From Pseudoalteromonas xiamenensis (GTDB lineage: Bacteria; Pseudomonadota; Gammaproteobacteria; Enterobacterales; Alteromonadaceae): a DNA stretch of 64,000 nt. The position numbers were made by a program, and so were the translations under genes. The stretch covers positions 1,550,001-1,614,000 of the forward strand of contig NZ_CP099917.1 of NCBI RefSeq assembly GCF_030994125.1, given 5' to 3'. Below, one piece after another: positions 9,621 to 17,951 of this stretch (its first letter is position 1; every line of letters starts with the position of its first letter). The notes under the pieces were generated by a model. It was not told where the DNA came from, ran no database searches, and was given only the letters and a program-made list of their open reading frames with translations.

Positions 9621-9720
9621 CAATGACATACTAACTTGTATGCGCGTCAACCTCATTGATTGCGTAAAACCCTATTTTGAGTAGCGAAACACTCGATGAA
9701 CTAGCAGAAGCAATTTTTAC
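9621..9720 (+). pseudogene. Decayed duplicate of the yfhL 3' end
   Basis: This stretch aligns without gaps in its central part to yfhL 7720-7815. Two identical 15-base blocks (GATTGCGTAAAACCC and GAAACACTCGATGAA) occur in the same order and spacing, with scattered substitutions between and upstream. An in-frame stop (TGA) and other changes destroy the frame. Like yfhL, it is followed by a strong hairpin. It marks the far side of the rfbC-rfbD block. Confidence 0.75.
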
Positions 9721-9730
9721 ACCTCAGGCC

Positions 9731-9766
9731 AAGCAGGAAAACGAGGAAAGCCTCGTTTTCCTGCTT
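9731..9766 (+). terminator. Strong hairpin terminator
   Basis: A perfect 16-base stem beginning AAGCAGGAAAACGAGG, with a 4-base loop, ends in CTTCTTT. It lies downstream of the yfhL remnant, where the original copy also has a terminator. It could also act on minus-strand transcripts from the small gene at 9836-10003. Confidence 0.7.
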
Positions 9767-9835
9767 CTTTAGAATATTCAAATTCCCAAATCAAACGGCA
9801 CCACTGGCTTTTCAACTAACCAACGTAAGCCCACA

Positions 9836-10003
9836 TCAGGCGAATAGCCCTCTCCTGTCCATTGTTGACGTTTTCTTACGCCGTTGTGACCTTCGTCTTT
9901 CTTGCTCTGGGGAAATCGGGATCTGCCGTTTTCTTCTATCGGGGTTTTGTCGCTCTTCCAACGCGTCTTCGATTTGTTCGAAGTAAACATTCACTTTTAA
10001 CAT
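9836..10003 (-). CDS. Small basic hypothetical protein, 55 aa
   Basis: The ATG at 10003 is preceded by a very strong ribosome site (GGAGGTGGGT), which no overlapping frame has. The product begins MLKVNVYFEQIEDALEER and is then rich in arginine, lysine and glutamine (DRRKRQIPISPEQERRRSQ). I do not recognise the family. A second frame over the same bases (9778-9990) continues further and ends in GYSPDVGLRWLVEKPVVPFD, which also looks protein-like, so an intact ancestor may have shifted frame here. The 240 bases upstream of the next gene hold only weak coding-like text on this strand. Confidence 0.45.
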   Translation of the reverse strand: MLKVNVYFEQIEDALEERQNPDRRKRQIPISPEQERRRSQRRKKTSTMDRRGLFA

Positions 10004-10244
10004 ACCCACCTCCATTCATGATGAGTATAGTTGCGAAATTTTCATTCGGGTAGCTCGTGGTCAATTAAATACCAAAGTGATTTGTGCACATTGCCGTGGC
10101 CTTACCATCTTCTTTTGTGCAGCTAAAATCACGCCCCTACGCATTTACAATTTCTTGTTGTGCTGCTGGTTGATATTCCACGCCAAAGAGCTACTTTTAA
10201 ACTAGAAAAGCACTATAAAAAACAGCTAATTAGGGACACGTGAG

Positions 10245-12944
10245 ATGGAGCTTAATTCCGTTAAATCATTCTTTAGCAATGCCTATATGCCGCACGGACA
10301 CTGTTATTTGTGGCAGGAACACATTTTGTGGACAAACGTAGTGTCTGATTTGGTGATAGCCACTGCCTATTTCTCCATTCCCATCGCGATTCTAATTTTT
10401 GCCAATAAACGTAAAGATGTAGGGTTTCATTGGCTGTTTTGGCTGTTTTCGGCGTTTATTTTGCTGTGTGGAGTCACCCATTTAATGGGCATTTACACCG
10501 TCTGGAACGGCACATACGGCCTTCAAGGTATTTCAAAAGCGGCTACTGCTATTGTGTCGCTGATCACGGCAGTGTATTTATTCAGACTTATCCCCGAAGC
10601 GATAAAGCTTCCTACGCTCAATCAATTTGAAGGTGTGCAAGCAGAGCTTGTCCATGCAAATAAAGAAAGTGCCAATCTTAAAAATCAAGTGGCTGAAAAC
10701 CAACTGACTCAGTTTATGCTCAATGCCCACCCAGCAGGCACGTTACTGATTGATGACAGTTTAACAATCGTCTATTGCAATCCGGCAATATTGCGCGAGC
10801 TGAATTATCCACATAAACGCGCACTCATCGGTAAGCACTTAAGCGACTTTATTTCGATTGATGACCCAAATATCAGCTTCGGCTCGCTAGGTGAATTATT
10901 AGAAAACACCACTTCGGTAACGCAAACTACCCTTTGTCATGTAATGACAGCACAAGACACCAAGATCCCGATGAGCATGACGGTAGTCCAAGAGAAACTG
11001 CACGGACAGGACATGATATTGATTTCTTTTCTGAACTTATCCGAGCAGCGCCAAATTGAAGCTCAACTTATCGAATATCACAAACGAATGGAACGAGTTA
11101 TCGAGGCTACAGAAGATGGTATTTGGGAGTGGTATGTACAAGAGAAACGCGTCGTCTACTCAACAACGCTCATGAAACTCATTGGAAAAGCGCACATTGA
11201 AAAACCACAATTTGAAGATTGGTTTTCGCACATTCACCCCAACCACCGTTCGGAGGTCATGGATGCGGTCAACAATCATCTTGCCTCAAAAAATAAATAT
11301 CAAATCCAATATCTTGGACTCGATAAAGACGGCGAATACAGTTGGTTTTCAGCCATTGGTGACAGTCAGTTTGATGATGAAGGCAACGCGATTGTCATGT
11401 CTGGCTCATTAAGAAATATACAGCGCAGTAAACAGTTAGAACTCCAAGTAAAAGAAAAAACGGACATTCTCAATGCAATTTATAACGGTTCAAGCCAAGC
11501 AATTTGGCTTCTACAAGTTCACGAAAATGATTTCACGTTTCTTGAATTTAATGAAACCGCATCAACTCGAAGTGGTATCGCGGTCAACGACATTATCGGT
11601 AAACCACTTTCCGAGCTCGCCAAAACGGTCATTTCAGAGGAACTCGCGATTCAACTCAATGACAATTATCGACGTTGTGTACAAGAAGCAAAACCAATTG
11701 AATACGTCGAATGCATCCCTCTAGACAACGAGCCCCGATGGTATCAAACAACACTCTACCCCTTGTTTGAAAAAAACAGTATCACCAAAATTGTTGGCTC
11801 GGCAATTGATATCAGTGCCCGAATCGAAATAGAAGATGCGTTAAATCAAAACCAACAGTTTTTGGAAAAAATGATTAATTCTGCGGTCTGTGGTCTTTAC
11901 CTATTTCATCTGGGTAAACGTAAAACAGTAAGAATAAATCAACGATTTAGTGATTTACTTGGCTATGATTTAGACGAGCTACAAGCAGTAGAAACGCAGA
12001 GCGACTGTTATCACCCAGATGATATTGAGCATATGACAGCTCATTGGCAAGCCGTTAAGCAAGGTATTGAAGGTCAACTACTGCCAATTAAGTACCGATT
12101 TAAACACAAAGACGGCAGCTGGGTATGGTGCTATTGCGTTAATACGGTTGTTACGTTCAAGAATGAAACCACCCCAGAGATTGTGCTGGGTACGTTTGTA
12201 GACATTACTGAACAAACTTTATTGCTCAATCAACTGCAGGAGTCAAATGCACACCTCGAACAGTTTGCTTTTGTCGCTTCTCACGACTTACAAGAACCAC
12301 TCAGAAAAATATCTGCGTTTTCAGATAGCCTTCGAAGTCGACTCAAGGCGCACGCAGAGCAAGACGAAAAAATTGAATTTGAGCTTTCTCGATTAGTCGA
12401 CTCTGCATCACGAATGCGGACAATGATCCAAGACTTGCTCAAACTCTCCCGCATCCACTCCACAGAACTCACTCGTCGACCAACGACACTCAAAGCCGTT
12501 TTGGATGACACGCAAGATCAACTTAGCTATGTACTGCATGAAAGTAAAACAAAGATATTTTATACCGGTGAAAATATTGAACTAAAACTCGACCATTCGT
12601 TATTCATTCAAGTATTCCAAAATCTGATTGCTAACAGCATTAAGTTTAGGCAATCAGAAGAAGTACCAATTATTAAAATCAGCGTCACTGAAAACAGCCA
12701 CAGTTGGAAGATAAGTTATCAAGATAACGGCATGGGCATTGCTCAAGAGTTTCGGCAACAAGTGTTTGAACCTTTTCGACGCTTGAATGCACAAAGTCGC
12801 TTTCCTGGCAGCGGGATGGGGCTTGCGATTTGCAAACAAATTATTAAACGCCATGGCGGCACCATTACCTGTATTGACCCTATCGATAAAATTGGCGCTC
12901 AATTTCAAATTGACTTACCGAAAAAGGAGAGGAGCAACTCATGA
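10245..12944 (+). CDS. Ethylene-receptor-like multi-PAS sensor histidine kinase
   Basis: This 899-residue membrane sensor kinase has three N-terminal membrane helices (about residues 30-53, 62-84, 96-115). They match the ethylene-binding domain of plant ETR1: D35, Y42, I45, P46, I72, C75 and H79 reproduce the ETR1 set D25, Y32, I35, P36, I62, C65 and H69 at identical spacing. C75 and H79 are the predicted copper ligands. Four PAS-like domains follow (about 150-260, 282-395, 410-530, 545-665). Next come a phytochrome-type HisKA (FVASHDLQEPLRK, histidine near 679) and an ATPase domain (NLIANSIKF, DNGMGI, GSGMGLAICK). It overlaps the next gene by 4 bases. The ligand could be ethylene or another copper-bound small molecule; that is inferred. 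Confidence 0.88.
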   Translation: MELNSVKSFFSNAYMPHGHCYLWQEHILWTNVVSDLVIATAYFSIPIAILIFANKRKDVGFHWLFWLFSAFILLCGVTHLMGIYTVWNGTYGLQGISKAATAIVSLITAVYLFRLIPEAIKLPTLNQFEGVQAELVHANKESANLKNQVAENQLTQFMLNAHPAGTLLIDDSLTIVYCNPAILRELNYPHKRALIGKHLSDFISIDDPNISFGSLGELLENTTSVTQTTLCHVMTAQDTKIPMSMTVVQEKLHGQDMILISFLNLSEQRQIEAQLIEYHKRMERVIEATEDGIWEWYVQEKRVVYSTTLMKLIGKAHIEKPQFEDWFSHIHPNHRSEVMDAVNNHLASKNKYQIQYLGLDKDGEYSWFSAIGDSQFDDEGNAIVMSGSLRNIQRSKQLELQVKEKTDILNAIYNGSSQAIWLLQVHENDFTFLEFNETASTRSGIAVNDIIGKPLSELAKTVISEELAIQLNDNYRRCVQEAKPIEYVECIPLDNEPRWYQTTLYPLFEKNSITKIVGSAIDISARIEIEDALNQNQQFLEKMINSAVCGLYLFHLGKRKTVRINQRFSDLLGYDLDELQAVETQSDCYHPDDIEHMTAHWQAVKQGIEGQLLPIKYRFKHKDGSWVWCYCVNTVVTFKNETTPEIVLGTFVDITEQTLLLNQLQESNAHLEQFAFVASHDLQEPLRKISAFSDSLRSRLKAHAEQDEKIEFELSRLVDSASRMRTMIQDLLKLSRIHSTELTRRPTTLKAVLDDTQDQLSYVLHESKTKIFYTGENIELKLDHSLFIQVFQNLIANSIKFRQSEEVPIIKISVTENSHSWKISYQDNGMGIAQEFRQQVFEPFRRLNAQSRFPGSGMGLAICKQIIKRHGGTITCIDPIDKIGAQFQIDLPKKERSNS

Positions 12945-13363
12945 TGACTAAAGCGGAAATTATTCTCGTTGAAGACGACCCTGATGACGTGTACCTCTTT
13001 ATGAGCGCCTGTGAGCATCTCGCGCCACAACCCCATGTCGCTGTACTTGGAAACGGTGCAGAACTGGTGGAATTAATTGAACAAGAAGACTGCCGAGATA
13101 AAGTCATTTTAATAGATCTAAACATGCCCGTTATGGATGGTTTAGAGACCATGGCAAAGTTGAATACGCTTCCAGAAAAAGACACGCTGTGTTTCATCGG
13201 ATTTACTACTTCGAGCAACCAAAATGATGTAAAACGAGCTTACGAATTGGGTGCTAAATCATTCATCAGCAAGCCTGCCACACTTGTTGAGATGATAGAC
13301 CTATTACAAACACTCAGTAGATATTGGTTTAAGTTCAACCGCTTTTATAAGGAAGTGCAATGA
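12941..13363 (+). CDS. Single-domain response regulator (Rcp1-like)
   Basis: The 140-residue product is a lone receiver domain: acidic pocket LVEDDPDD, phospho-acceptor aspartate in VILIDLNMPVMDG, and the switch lysine in FISKPA. This class often partners phytochrome-type kinases with the SHDLQEPLR histidine motif, like the kinase just upstream. The start overlaps the kinase stop (ATGA) and follows a strong GGAGAGGAG ribosome site; its own stop overlaps the next gene in the same way. It has no DNA-binding domain, so it probably relays phosphate or acts by protein contact. Confidence 0.9.
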   Translation: MMTKAEIILVEDDPDDVYLFMSACEHLAPQPHVAVLGNGAELVELIEQEDCRDKVILIDLNMPVMDGLETMAKLNTLPEKDTLCFIGFTTSSNQNDVKRAYELGAKSFISKPATLVEMIDLLQTLSRYWFKFNRFYKEVQ

Positions 13364-14271
13364 ACAGTTGGTTAGTTTACTTGCTTGAAGACAATGAAGA
13401 CGATGCTTATTTAGTGCAAGAGTATCTTGCTAATATTCAAAGTAAACGCCGCTTTAGAGTGAAAGTGTTCAACTCCATACTGTCACTGAAACAAACCTTG
13501 GGGAGCGTGAGACCGGATGCACTCCTCCTTGATCTCAACTTACCTGAAAGCTTAGGACTCAATACTTTAGTCACGGTAAAACAGTTTGCACAGGATGTTC
13601 CCATTATTGTGTTAACGGGTAACGCAGAAGAACACTTTGGCGAAAAAGCCATTCAGCTGGGCGCCCAAGATTACTTGCCCAAAGGGGACATTAATGGACC
13701 ACTTTTAAGTAGGACGATTGTCATTTCAAAAGAACGATTCGAACTGCACAAAAATTTGGAACAACTCGTTAAGCTGGACCGCCTGACCATGCTATACAAT
13801 CGCGGCGCGTTCGATGAACAAATCCAACTGGCCATCCGAGAGGCGCAACGCCACCAGCTTCGCTTTGCGCTTTTATTTATTGATTTAGATAAGTTTAAAC
13901 CGGTAAACGACCTTTATGGACATCAAGCGGGAGATCAACTGCTGAAACTCATAGGGGCAAAATTGAAAATGAATAATCGTGCATCCGACTACATTGCACG
14001 GTACGGAGGCGATGAATTTGTCATTATCGCGAAACACATTAATTCCGTCGATGAATTAGAGCAGTTAACACGCATAAAATACGAGCAACTGGCTGATACG
14101 TATTGCGTGGAAGACTTAAGTGGCAAAATTGTTGAGATCCAACTAGAACTGAGCATTGGTGGCGTACTTTATCCAGAAGATGGAATAAGCGAAGAGACGC
14201 TATTGAGTCAAGCAGATCAAACCATGTATGAAGCCAAAACCAACGGCCTCGGTTTCAAAGTTGCGGGTTAA
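13360..14271 (+). CDS. REC-GGDEF diguanylate cyclase
   Basis: The 303-residue protein has an N-terminal receiver domain (LLEDNEDDAY, aspartate in ALLLDLNLPES, lysine in DYLPKGD) and a C-terminal GGDEF domain (about residues 140-300). The active-site loop RYGGDEF is intact, and an RxxD inhibitory site (RASD) lies exactly five residues before GGDEF. It should make cyclic di-GMP from two GTP and be inhibited by product. It is the third gene of a translationally coupled operon, so the ethylene-type sensor likely controls c-di-GMP. The 3' end overlaps the convergent binding-protein gene by 17 bases. Confidence 0.93.
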   Translation: MNSWLVYLLEDNEDDAYLVQEYLANIQSKRRFRVKVFNSILSLKQTLGSVRPDALLLDLNLPESLGLNTLVTVKQFAQDVPIIVLTGNAEEHFGEKAIQLGAQDYLPKGDINGPLLSRTIVISKERFELHKNLEQLVKLDRLTMLYNRGAFDEQIQLAIREAQRHQLRFALLFIDLDKFKPVNDLYGHQAGDQLLKLIGAKLKMNNRASDYIARYGGDEFVIIAKHINSVDELEQLTRIKYEQLADTYCVEDLSGKIVEIQLELSIGGVLYPEDGISEETLLSQADQTMYEAKTNGLGFKVAG

Positions 14272-15157
14272 ACCTTTTTACACAGTCAAATACTGGCTGC
14301 CAAATTAAGGACGGTGTATTGAACACCTGTCGCGTTCTTGCTGTAATGCCATCGTTTTGAAGTGGTAATATTTTGCGTTGCTCAAAATGCGCTAACGTTA
14401 ACACTTCTGCGGTAATTGGATGCGTCGCGAACAACGTATCGAAGCTACCATCTTCTATCGCTTTTTCTAGACCATGTTGTAAACGTTCTCGCAACCTCGA
14501 GTTATGTTGATTAGTAAAGAAATACATGGCGACGGGATAGCATAGTCCTAAATTTTCCTCTACAACCAACTCAGTTCTGCCATTCACCTCAGACCAAGGT
14601 TCATGAATAGCGCGCGGAAACAAAACGAAACGCTTTTTTTCAAGCATATTGAGCAGGTTCTCTGATGACCCTGCCGTGACGTCAAAACCATTTTCTTTCA
14701 AAATTCGCGTATCAGGCCAAGCAAATCCACTCCCCACCGATAATTCTTTCAGTTTCAATGGATTTTCTATTTGGCCTAGCTGTGGTAACGCGTCTTTGTG
14801 GATGATGAATAGGCGTGCTCCCATCATCCCCTTCAACAGAGGAATATAAACAGTGCCTAACTTACGCTCTCGTTCAAGCGAGGTCATCGTCCAGTGCACA
14901 TCGATAAATTGCCCAGCTTCTAAGAATTCGAGCGTTCGCGCTTGATTCGCCTCTTCGATAAACACTTCTTGCAGTTGAAAATCACCGAACCTGTCCTTAC
15001 TTTTTTGCAATGCAAGCGTGAGCAGTGCGATGTAATAGTTTTGTTTCGGGTCAATGACCGTTTGCGACCGATTATAGCGAACCACATCGGATGCAAATAC
15101 AGGGTTGACGACCAACCCGATGAGTACAAGCAAACCCCCTAATCCTCTATTCCACAT
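14255..15157 (-). CDS. Periplasmic solute-binding-like protein
   Basis: The 300-residue protein starts with a Sec signal (MWNRGLGGLLVLIGLVVNPVFA) and then looks like an SBP_bac_3-type binding fold (KLKELSVGSGFAWPDTRILKENGF, CYPVAMYFFTNQHNSRLRERL, IEDGSFDTLFA). No transporter genes are next to it, so it may be an orphan receptor-type protein, as is common in Alteromonadales. It is convergent with the REC-GGDEF gene, with a 17-base overlap of coding ends. The ligand is unknown; the lack of an ABC partner argues against a simple uptake role. Confidence 0.7.
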   Translation of the reverse strand: MWNRGLGGLLVLIGLVVNPVFASDVVRYNRSQTVIDPKQNYYIALLTLALQKSKDRFGDFQLQEVFIEEANQARTLEFLEAGQFIDVHWTMTSLERERKLGTVYIPLLKGMMGARLFIIHKDALPQLGQIENPLKLKELSVGSGFAWPDTRILKENGFDVTAGSSENLLNMLEKKRFVLFPRAIHEPWSEVNGRTELVVEENLGLCYPVAMYFFTNQHNSRLRERLQHGLEKAIEDGSFDTLFATHPITAEVLTLAHFEQRKILPLQNDGITARTRQVFNTPSLIWQPVFDCVKRFNPQL

Positions 15158-15286
15158 CCAAACCTCCTAGTTTTGTGCCTATATCAAGCGTAGTATAACG
15201 CGTTCCAAATCTTTAGGATTTCGCGCTTTATTATCAATCCTTTTATGTTGGACTATCATAAAAGGCAGCCAAATCTTGGCGTTTAG

Positions 15287-15673
15287 CTAGTTTGCCTCAT
15301 ACAACTCAATAGGTAGTCCATCCGGATCAGCAAAAAAGCAAAAGCGCTTATTCGTATAGGGGTCTATTCGAACTTCTTCACACTCAATTCCAAAACGTCT
15401 CACTCGTGAAATCGTTTCATCTAAACTGTCTACCTGAAATGCGAGATGACGTAACCCCAAGGCTTCTGGAAAACTGGGTCTGGGCGGAGCACTTTTAAAG
15501 ATAAACAATTCAAGCTGACATAGACTGGGGAACATTAAATCAATTTTATAACTATCGCGATGCGCCTGATAGTGCTCTGCAAGAACGGAAAAACCCAACA
15601 CCTCACAATAAAACCATTTCGACTTTTCATAATTGCTGCCAATTACAGCAACATGATGAATTCGTTTAAGCAC
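15287..15673 (-). CDS. VOC-family protein, YaeR-like (glyoxalase/bleomycin-resistance fold)
   Basis: The 128-residue protein resembles E. coli YaeR. It shows MLKRIHHVAVIGSNYEKSKWFYCEVLGF, LELFIFKSAPPRPSFPEALGLRHLAFQV, and DPYTNKRFCFFADPDGLPIELYE, which supply the metal-binding histidine and glutamates of the vicinal-oxygen-chelate fold. The substrate is not known. It stands alone, with flanking genes on both strands. The intergenic stretch at its 5' end (15674-15812) presumably carries divergent promoters for this gene and yjbH. Confidence 0.85.
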   Translation of the reverse strand: MLKRIHHVAVIGSNYEKSKWFYCEVLGFSVLAEHYQAHRDSYKIDLMFPSLCQLELFIFKSAPPRPSFPEALGLRHLAFQVDSLDETISRVRRFGIECEEVRIDPYTNKRFCFFADPDGLPIELYEAN

Positions 15674-15812
15674 ACAACCTCCAAAACTCTGCTCAACCTG
15701 TTCAGGAGTTACACCGAATTAAACTTGAACAAACGTGGTTAGCAGGCATAATAAACACCTATAGGACACGCCGCAAATGCGGGCGAAACAATAATTTATA
15801 AAGGGCATCACC

Positions 15813-17891
15813 TTGAAACACTCTCGTCAAGCTCAGCTTCTTTTAGCCAGCCTCTGTGCAGGCGCGACCTTTTCTTCTTTTGCAAATAATCAAACAGACC
15901 AAGCCTATTATGGCTTTACCGGCCTGTTCAACATTCCCAACGCTGAAACGCTGAAAACAGGCGAAATGGCCGTCGGTTATAACAATCAGTTAGAGTTTAG
16001 AGGCAAATACGTTGACGGCCATAACTTTAACTTTGCCGCAGGGCTATTCGACGGATTGGAAGTTGCAGGTAAAGTGGCTGCATCTTCAATGAATCACAAT
16101 GTATTTTACTCTCCATATAGAGGAGAAGAGATCCGAGACCTTTCTTTTAATGCCAAATTTCAAATTCCTTACATTCCTAAAGACTGGTTTTCACTCGCGA
16201 TTGGTGCACAAGACTTAGGGGGCGCTGCCAATAATTTCGAAGCATATTATGTTGCTGCAAGCAAAGAGATTGGCGATTTTCGAATTACACTGGGCGGTGG
16301 TACAACTGAAAACGCCACAGGGCGCTTAGATGGAGCCTTTGGGGGTGTGGAATGGATGCCATTTGAATGGCTAACAATTGCAGCCGAGCACGATGCTCAG
16401 GCATTAAATGCCGGTGTTAAAGTACATGTTCCGTCTGAATGGACTGGTGATTGGGTTGATTTAACTCTCAGTGGTAAACTATATAGTGACGTTGATGATC
16501 ACCGAAACGAAGACAGTGCTTACTTCGGTATTAACGCCAAATTTAATGTGATGAAAAGCGAGCATCGAGCCACGGCTTTTGCCGCTCCAATGCCTGTTAC
16601 CGACGCCAAATTAATTCAAGCAAATTCGTTAACAAAGCAATCGTACTACATTAACGAGCATGACAGCCAAGACACACCAGCATCTGACTTAGAAAAACAG
16701 GTGATAGAGTTAAAATACAGGTTATTAAAAGACGGCTTTGAAAATGTAGAAGTTGGCTTTAATAACCAAGAAGTGAGCGTTATCTTTGAAAACCATGTGT
16801 TCAACCGCAATGAAGTCGACGCACTTGGTCTAGTACTTGGCCGTATTCAAGCATCAATGCCGTCGGAGCTTCGCTTTACGGTCACAATGAAAAAGTTTGA
16901 TATCCAACAAATTCAACTAAAAGGCTTAGTCGCAAGTTACCAAGTATTCTTAGAAAATGGCAGTCTTCCTGATTTAGCTGTGAACCAAAACGATTATGTT
17001 GAACGTGGTGGATTAAAATGGGTGCATCACGGCGTTAAAAATACGCCGTACTGGAAACCGAGAGTCAGCCTAAGCCCAGCTCTTGTGACTGGCTTTGCAA
17101 CTGAACTCGGTGTGCTTGATTATTCATTGGCATTGCAAGCAGACGTAAGTCTGCCTCTTTGGCAAGGTGCTTCCATCGATGTCTCAGCACGTCAACACGT
17201 GGCTAGCTCTGACGACTACAAAGAAGGCAAACCATTCCATTACTACGAGCACAAGAGCGGTGTTAAAGACATCCTCTTCACACAAACACTCAAACTCCCA
17301 TTTAACATCTATAACCAAACCCAAGTTGGTATTTACAACGAATATTACGACTATTACGGTGCAAAAAACCAAAGCGTTTGGCAAAGCCCGCAAGGTACAC
17401 ACCAATTTAGCTTTGAAGCGGGTTATTTTGAATACAAAGATTACTCAGGTAACCGCAAAACTTATCTAGGTGGATACCGCTATAACTTGAGCGACTACGA
17501 CATCACACTGTCAGCCAAAGCGGGAAAGTTTTTCTATGGTGATACGGGCTTTAAGCTCGAAAGTAAATTCTGGTTTGGCGATACCGCTATTGACCTTTTC
17601 TACCAAAATACAGACGTTCAAATGGTCGGCATTGGTTTGAATATCCCGCTTACCCCGCGGAAAGATTACTCAGCAACCGAGTTTGGTCAAATTACGGGGA
17701 ATAAAAACTGGCGTCATCAAATTCGAACGCGGATAGGTAACGATGCTAACTACTTGAGTTTTGGTACAGCAGTAGAACCCAAAACAAATCAAAGTATTGA
17801 GCGCACTTACCTGAACCAAGATAGATTATCGACAAGCTACGTATTTAGCCATTTAGGGCGATTAAAAGAAGCGTATAGTACGTTCAAATAA
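15813..17891 (+). CDS. yjbH: YjbH-family outer-membrane polysaccharide protein
   Basis: The 692-residue protein has a signal peptide ending near SSFA and the YjbH (DUF940) start: YYGFTGLFNIPNAETLKTGEMAVGY. Alternating aromatic-rich beta strands continue to the C-terminus, as in an outer-membrane barrel (YNEYYDYYGAK, FGDTAIDLFYQNTDVQMVGIGL). E. coli YjbH is of similar length and belongs to the yjbEFGH exopolysaccharide operon. Here yjbE, yjbF and yjbG are absent and the gene stands alone next to the capsule locus, convergent with the WbpM-like gene. It is probably involved in polysaccharide export or surface retention. A terminator follows. Confidence 0.85.
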   Translation: MKHSRQAQLLLASLCAGATFSSFANNQTDQAYYGFTGLFNIPNAETLKTGEMAVGYNNQLEFRGKYVDGHNFNFAAGLFDGLEVAGKVAASSMNHNVFYSPYRGEEIRDLSFNAKFQIPYIPKDWFSLAIGAQDLGGAANNFEAYYVAASKEIGDFRITLGGGTTENATGRLDGAFGGVEWMPFEWLTIAAEHDAQALNAGVKVHVPSEWTGDWVDLTLSGKLYSDVDDHRNEDSAYFGINAKFNVMKSEHRATAFAAPMPVTDAKLIQANSLTKQSYYINEHDSQDTPASDLEKQVIELKYRLLKDGFENVEVGFNNQEVSVIFENHVFNRNEVDALGLVLGRIQASMPSELRFTVTMKKFDIQQIQLKGLVASYQVFLENGSLPDLAVNQNDYVERGGLKWVHHGVKNTPYWKPRVSLSPALVTGFATELGVLDYSLALQADVSLPLWQGASIDVSARQHVASSDDYKEGKPFHYYEHKSGVKDILFTQTLKLPFNIYNQTQVGIYNEYYDYYGAKNQSVWQSPQGTHQFSFEAGYFEYKDYSGNRKTYLGGYRYNLSDYDITLSAKAGKFFYGDTGFKLESKFWFGDTAIDLFYQNTDVQMVGIGLNIPLTPRKDYSATEFGQITGNKNWRHQIRTRIGNDANYLSFGTAVEPKTNQSIERTYLNQDRLSTSYVFSHLGRLKEAYSTFK

Positions 17892-17903
17892 GCTACTTTG
17901 AGC

Positions 17904-17923
17904 TGCGGGGTGTAAACCCCGCA
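17904..17923 (+). terminator. Bidirectional hairpin between yjbH and the WbpM-like gene
   Basis: Stem GCGGGG with CCCCGC and a 6-base loop, between convergent stop codons. The T tail is short, so strength is uncertain. Confidence 0.5.
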
Positions 17924-17951
17924 TTCAATTTCAAATTTCTGGCTTAAATTA

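Noticed and set aside
9778..9990. 70-residue minus-strand frame overlapping the 55-residue small gene
   Set aside because: It has no ribosome site and the overlapping frame has an ideal one; kept only as a note on a possible frameshift.
10054..10244. Coding-like text on the minus strand upstream of the sensor kinase (GVEYQPAAQQEIVNA, TKEDGKATAMCTNHFGI)
   Set aside because: It is interrupted by stops and lacks a start; too short to support a gene, though it may be debris.
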